Under the pieces are notes generated by a model. That model saw nothing but the letters and a program-made list of their open reading frames with translations. It was not told where the DNA came from and ran no database searches. A DNA stretch of 35,798 nt. Source: Nostoc desertorum CM1-VF14 (GTDB taxonomy: Bacteria; Cyanobacteriota; Cyanobacteriia; Cyanobacteriales; Nostocaceae). Positions 33,663 through 35,798 of this stretch are shown here, piece after piece (the stretch's first letter is position 1; each line of letters opens with the position of its first letter). The stretch is from positions 1 to 35,798 of the forward strand of contig JAHHHR010000076.1 in NCBI GenBank assembly GCA_019359245.1, given 5' to 3'. The position numbers and the translations under genes were made by a program.

Positions 33663-33872
33663 TGTAAATCTCCTCTTTGTAATTATTAAATATTCGTTGC
33701 CTGTTTTTGATTTTACCAAATTTCGTATGAATCCTGCGCCATACAGCCTTTTTACAGGGCGACTGCCTACAAGAAAATAGTCTTCTGTGCTTGCAGACAC
33801 AATCAAGAACTTTTAAGCTATGTGTAGGAAATGAAAACTTTTTAGCACACCTAGATTTTCACAGCAAACCTT

Positions 33873-34247
33873 TTGGATAACCAGATTACCAAACCTGAAA
33901 TTTTGATTCAGCGGATCGTTTTATTGACGCTGGCTATACTGCTAGCAGTCCCTTTGGGCTTTTTTGGTGTTCAGTTGGTTCAAGCCTCCGATCCATACGT
34001 CAAGAGTGTTCTATCCTTAACAGGAAACCCAGTTCAAGGACACGCGATCTTTCAAATTAACTGTGCTGGTTGTCATGGCTTAGAAGCAGACGGGCGAGTA
34101 GGGCCCAGTTTGCAAGCTGTCTCAAAACACAAGTCTCGCTATGGACTGATTCACCAGGTGATCAGTGGCGAAACACCACCAATGCCAAAATTCCAACCTA
34201 GTGCCCAAGAAATGGCTGATCTTTTGAACTATTTAGAGTCGTTGTAA
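33873..34247 (+). CDS. Membrane-anchored class I c-type cytochrome
   Basis: The 124-residue protein from an unusual TTG start (MDNQITKPEILIQRIVLLTL) has an N-terminal hydrophobic helix at about 13-36, either an uncleaved anchor or a signal peptide. The heme site is Cys64-Ala-Gly-Cys67-His68 with Met104 in PPMPKF as the likely sixth ligand. The fold is small (about 80 residues), like cytochromes c6 and cM. I cannot tell which; the divergent petG suggests electron transport around b6f or oxidase. TTG is chosen because no ATG or GTG lies in frame between the preceding stop and the anchor; it has no obvious ribosome binding site. Confidence 0.85.
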   Translation: MDNQITKPEILIQRIVLLTLAILLAVPLGFFGVQLVQASDPYVKSVLSLTGNPVQGHAIFQINCAGCHGLEADGRVGPSLQAVSKHKSRYGLIHQVISGETPPMPKFQPSAQEMADLLNYLESL

Positions 34248-34687
34248 ACTTTAGAATTTTTGGTTGCGGAATACATAAATCTCTAATGGAAAAAGGTAAC
34301 ATGAGATGTGCTGCCTTTTTCCATCTCTGGCAACTTCAACAAGTCCTTAAGTAAAATACCTTTGTTAGGAGAGGCTTAACTAAAAGACACCCTAGCTCCG
34401 TCTGATAACTTTGTCTTCTAAGTTGCAGTGGCGATAAGTGTCATTAGTCATTTGACCTTTGTCCTTTGTCCTTTGTCCTTTTCTTCACATCTGGCCATAT
34501 TTACGTAGAATCTTTGATAAAAACTCATATAAACTGTATATTTTAAAGTATGTTAAAGCCACGATTTAACTATTACGAAAGTGAGGTTAGCGTAACTAAC
34601 TCGGTAAGATTAAAAAAAAACTCCCAGTGAATGGGCTAAGGTTTAGCTTATTTAACAAACTAGATATTTTGAGATGCCTAAAAGCTA
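34248..34687. other. Spacer with a hairpin and short repeats
   Basis: ATGGAAAAAGG (34286-34296) pairs exactly with CCTTTTTCCAT (34314-34324), a likely end of the cytochrome transcript. TTTGTCCTTTGTCCTTTGTCC heptamers occur at about 34455-34480. AT-rich sequence follows to the parvulin start. No gene is seen. Confidence 0.6.
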
Positions 34688-35479
34688 ATGACTGAAGCGA
34701 TCCAAATCGGTAATCGTACAATCACAGCTAGTGAACTGATTTCCTTACTGGCAAGTTACCAAATGCTGCCACAGTTGCAGCGCGAATTAATCATCGATCA
34801 AGCAATAGAGCAAAACTCACGCGCTGCGAATGTAGCAATATGTACACCTGAGGAGGTAGCCCAAGCTCAACAGCAGTTTTACGCTGAAAAACAGTTCAAG
34901 AATGAAGAAGACATCCAGGCTTGGATGGCGCATCAAGGGCTGACTCCCCAACAACTAGAAGTTATTACTACTCGTAAACTTAAAATTGAAAAATTCAAGC
35001 AAGCCACTTGGGGTAATAAACTTGAATCCTACTTTTTTCAGTCCAAGGCAAAACTAGACAAAGTAATTTATTCCCTGCTGCGAACCCAGGATGTGGGAAT
35101 TGCCCAAGAACTTTACTTCCGGATTCAGGCAAAAGAAAACTCTTTTTCTGACTTAGCGCGCGAATATTCACTTGGCCCAGAAGCCCAAACTGGAGGCTTA
35201 GTAGGCCCAATTGAACTGAATGCACTACATCCTGTAATGGTGCAAATGCTTTCTAGCAGTCAACCAGGTCAGATATTGCCCCCTACCCGTATTGCTGATT
35301 GGTTCGTGATTTTGCGGCTGGAAAAATTTATCCCCGCACAACTGGATGAATTTATGAAAGTGCGACTTCTGAATGAACTATTTGAAGCCTGGTTACAAGA
35401 ACAGCAAAAGCAAAATATATCTGCACCACCACAAGAGGAGGGGGGCACGGAAGAGCAGGGAGAGGGCGATAAACCTTAG
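34688..35479 (+). CDS. Parvulin-type peptidylprolyl isomerase
   Basis: The 263-residue protein has an N-terminal SurA/foldase-like helical region (residues 1-125, RELIIDQAIEQNSR) and a PpiC rotamase domain at about 130-225: AQELYFRIQAKENSFSDLAR, EYSLGPEAQTGGLVGPIELN and VILRLEKFIP. No signal peptide or anchor is visible, unlike PrsA or SurA, so a cytoplasmic place is likely. In cyanobacteria such proteins are, as I recall, often encoded near C39-peptidase ABC exporters for double-glycine peptides; no exporter is seen here. The C-terminus is a Gly/Glu-rich tail. Confidence 0.88.
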   Translation: MTEAIQIGNRTITASELISLLASYQMLPQLQRELIIDQAIEQNSRAANVAICTPEEVAQAQQQFYAEKQFKNEEDIQAWMAHQGLTPQQLEVITTRKLKIEKFKQATWGNKLESYFFQSKAKLDKVIYSLLRTQDVGIAQELYFRIQAKENSFSDLAREYSLGPEAQTGGLVGPIELNALHPVMVQMLSSSQPGQILPPTRIADWFVILRLEKFIPAQLDEFMKVRLLNELFEAWLQEQQKQNISAPPQEEGGTEEQGEGDKP

Positions 35480-35610
35480 CACCTGCCTCATAAGCTGCTT
35501 CTTTGCGACCTACCTTAATGTTTGTTCTTACATCAAATCCGTTTGTATCGGAATTATTTCTCTGTGCCTTCAGCGTCACTGCGGTTGTTTAATCATTCAG
35601 ATGCTACATA

Positions 35611-35652
35611 AACAAAAACCCCTAGTTGCTATGTGAACTAGGGGGTTTTTGT
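35611..35652. terminator. Bidirectional intrinsic terminator
   Basis: AAAAACCCCTAGTT (35614-35627) pairs with AACTAGGGGGTTTTT (35636-35650) with one bulged G. Each strand ends in a T-rich run. It serves both the parvulin gene from the left and the rRNA operon on the minus strand from the right. Confidence 0.88.
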
Positions 35653-35672
35653 GTTTTAGTTAGTAATATAAA

Positions 35673-35791
35673 ACCTGGCATCGAGCTATTTTTGCGTAGG
35701 GCTACCCCTAAACTATCGTGGCCGCAGCAGCGTTTCACCTCTGAGTTCGGGAAGGGTTCAGTGTGGTTCCACCGCGCAATAGACACCAGGA
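35673..35791 (-). rRNA. rrf: 5S ribosomal RNA
   Basis: Read on the minus strand the segment begins TCCTGGTGTCTATTGCGCGG and contains CGAACTCAGAGGTGAAACGC and TTTAGGGGTAGCCCTACGC, ending GATGCCAGGT, as in cyanobacterial 5S rRNA. The two ends are complementary (CCTGGTGTC with GATGCCAGG), giving the closing helix. The length is about 119 nt. The 23S and 16S genes should lie beyond the right edge. Confidence 0.95.
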
Positions 35792-35798
35792 AATATTG

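Noticed and set aside
33549..33806. 85-codon reading of the petG frame
   Set aside because: The GTG at 33662 with GAGGAG upstream gives the exact 37-residue PetG; the extension is not conserved in type.
35373..35636. 87-codon ORF overlapping the parvulin 3' end and the terminator
   Set aside because: It overlaps the parvulin coding region and runs into the terminator hairpin, with no recognisable pattern.

Overview
The window reads as chromosome of a filamentous, Nostoc-like cyanobacterium. Reasons: split RNA polymerase genes rpoC1 and rpoC2 with a large insertion in the C2 subunit, petG of the cytochrome b6f complex, many HIP1 octamers (GCGATCGC), heptanucleotide short repeats (TCCTTTG, ACTAATG, ACTCCTA) in the gaps, several Uma2-family genes, and a bilin-type GAF protein. 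The genus is an inference; no 16S sequence is in view.

Layout. 1-1510: gene-poor, with a broken Uma2 remnant and a 63-bp tandem repeat. 1513-4643 (+): a stand-alone GAF protein with both cysteines of DXCF cyanobacteriochromes, a MidA/NDUFAF7-type methyltransferase, a 31-residue membrane ORF and a beta-hydroxyacid dehydrogenase-type oxidoreductase. 4887-8061 (-): a membrane-anchored repeat protein and the redox chaperone Hsp33. 8202-8588 (+): a small SRPBCC-like protein. 8650-12200: an accessory island with decayed genes, long AT-rich spacers, strong stem-loops and two short Gly-rich ORFs sharing a double-glycine leader (EEANLSGG); no complete HIP1 octamer was found by eye from about 9035 to 13358. 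12228-14270 (-): a universal stress protein and hisD.

15015-26630 (+) is the informational core rpsT, tatD, rpoB, rpoC1, rpoC2, closed by a clear intrinsic terminator at 26673-26709. 26779-31568 holds a full-length Uma2 gene, an unrecognised 442-residue protein, a stand-alone receiver whose phospho-acceptor Asp is Asn, a cupin and a DUF3370-like exported protein. 31708-31950 (-) is a decayed pyroglutamyl-peptidase-like gene. 32177-33487 (+) carries hisH and rsmD. petG (-) and a membrane-anchored c-type cytochrome (+) are divergent, followed by a parvulin-type prolyl isomerase. A bidirectional terminator then separates it from a 5S rRNA gene on the minus strand, so an rRNA operon should continue beyond the right edge.

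The items most worth a second look are the minimal DXCF GAF protein (1513-2049), the paired double-glycine-leader peptides with their hairpin-rich surroundings (10119-11454), the Asp-to-Asn receiver (28971-29408), the structured spacer between rpsT and tatD, and the short-repeat hairpin joining the rpoC1 stop to the rpoC2 start.
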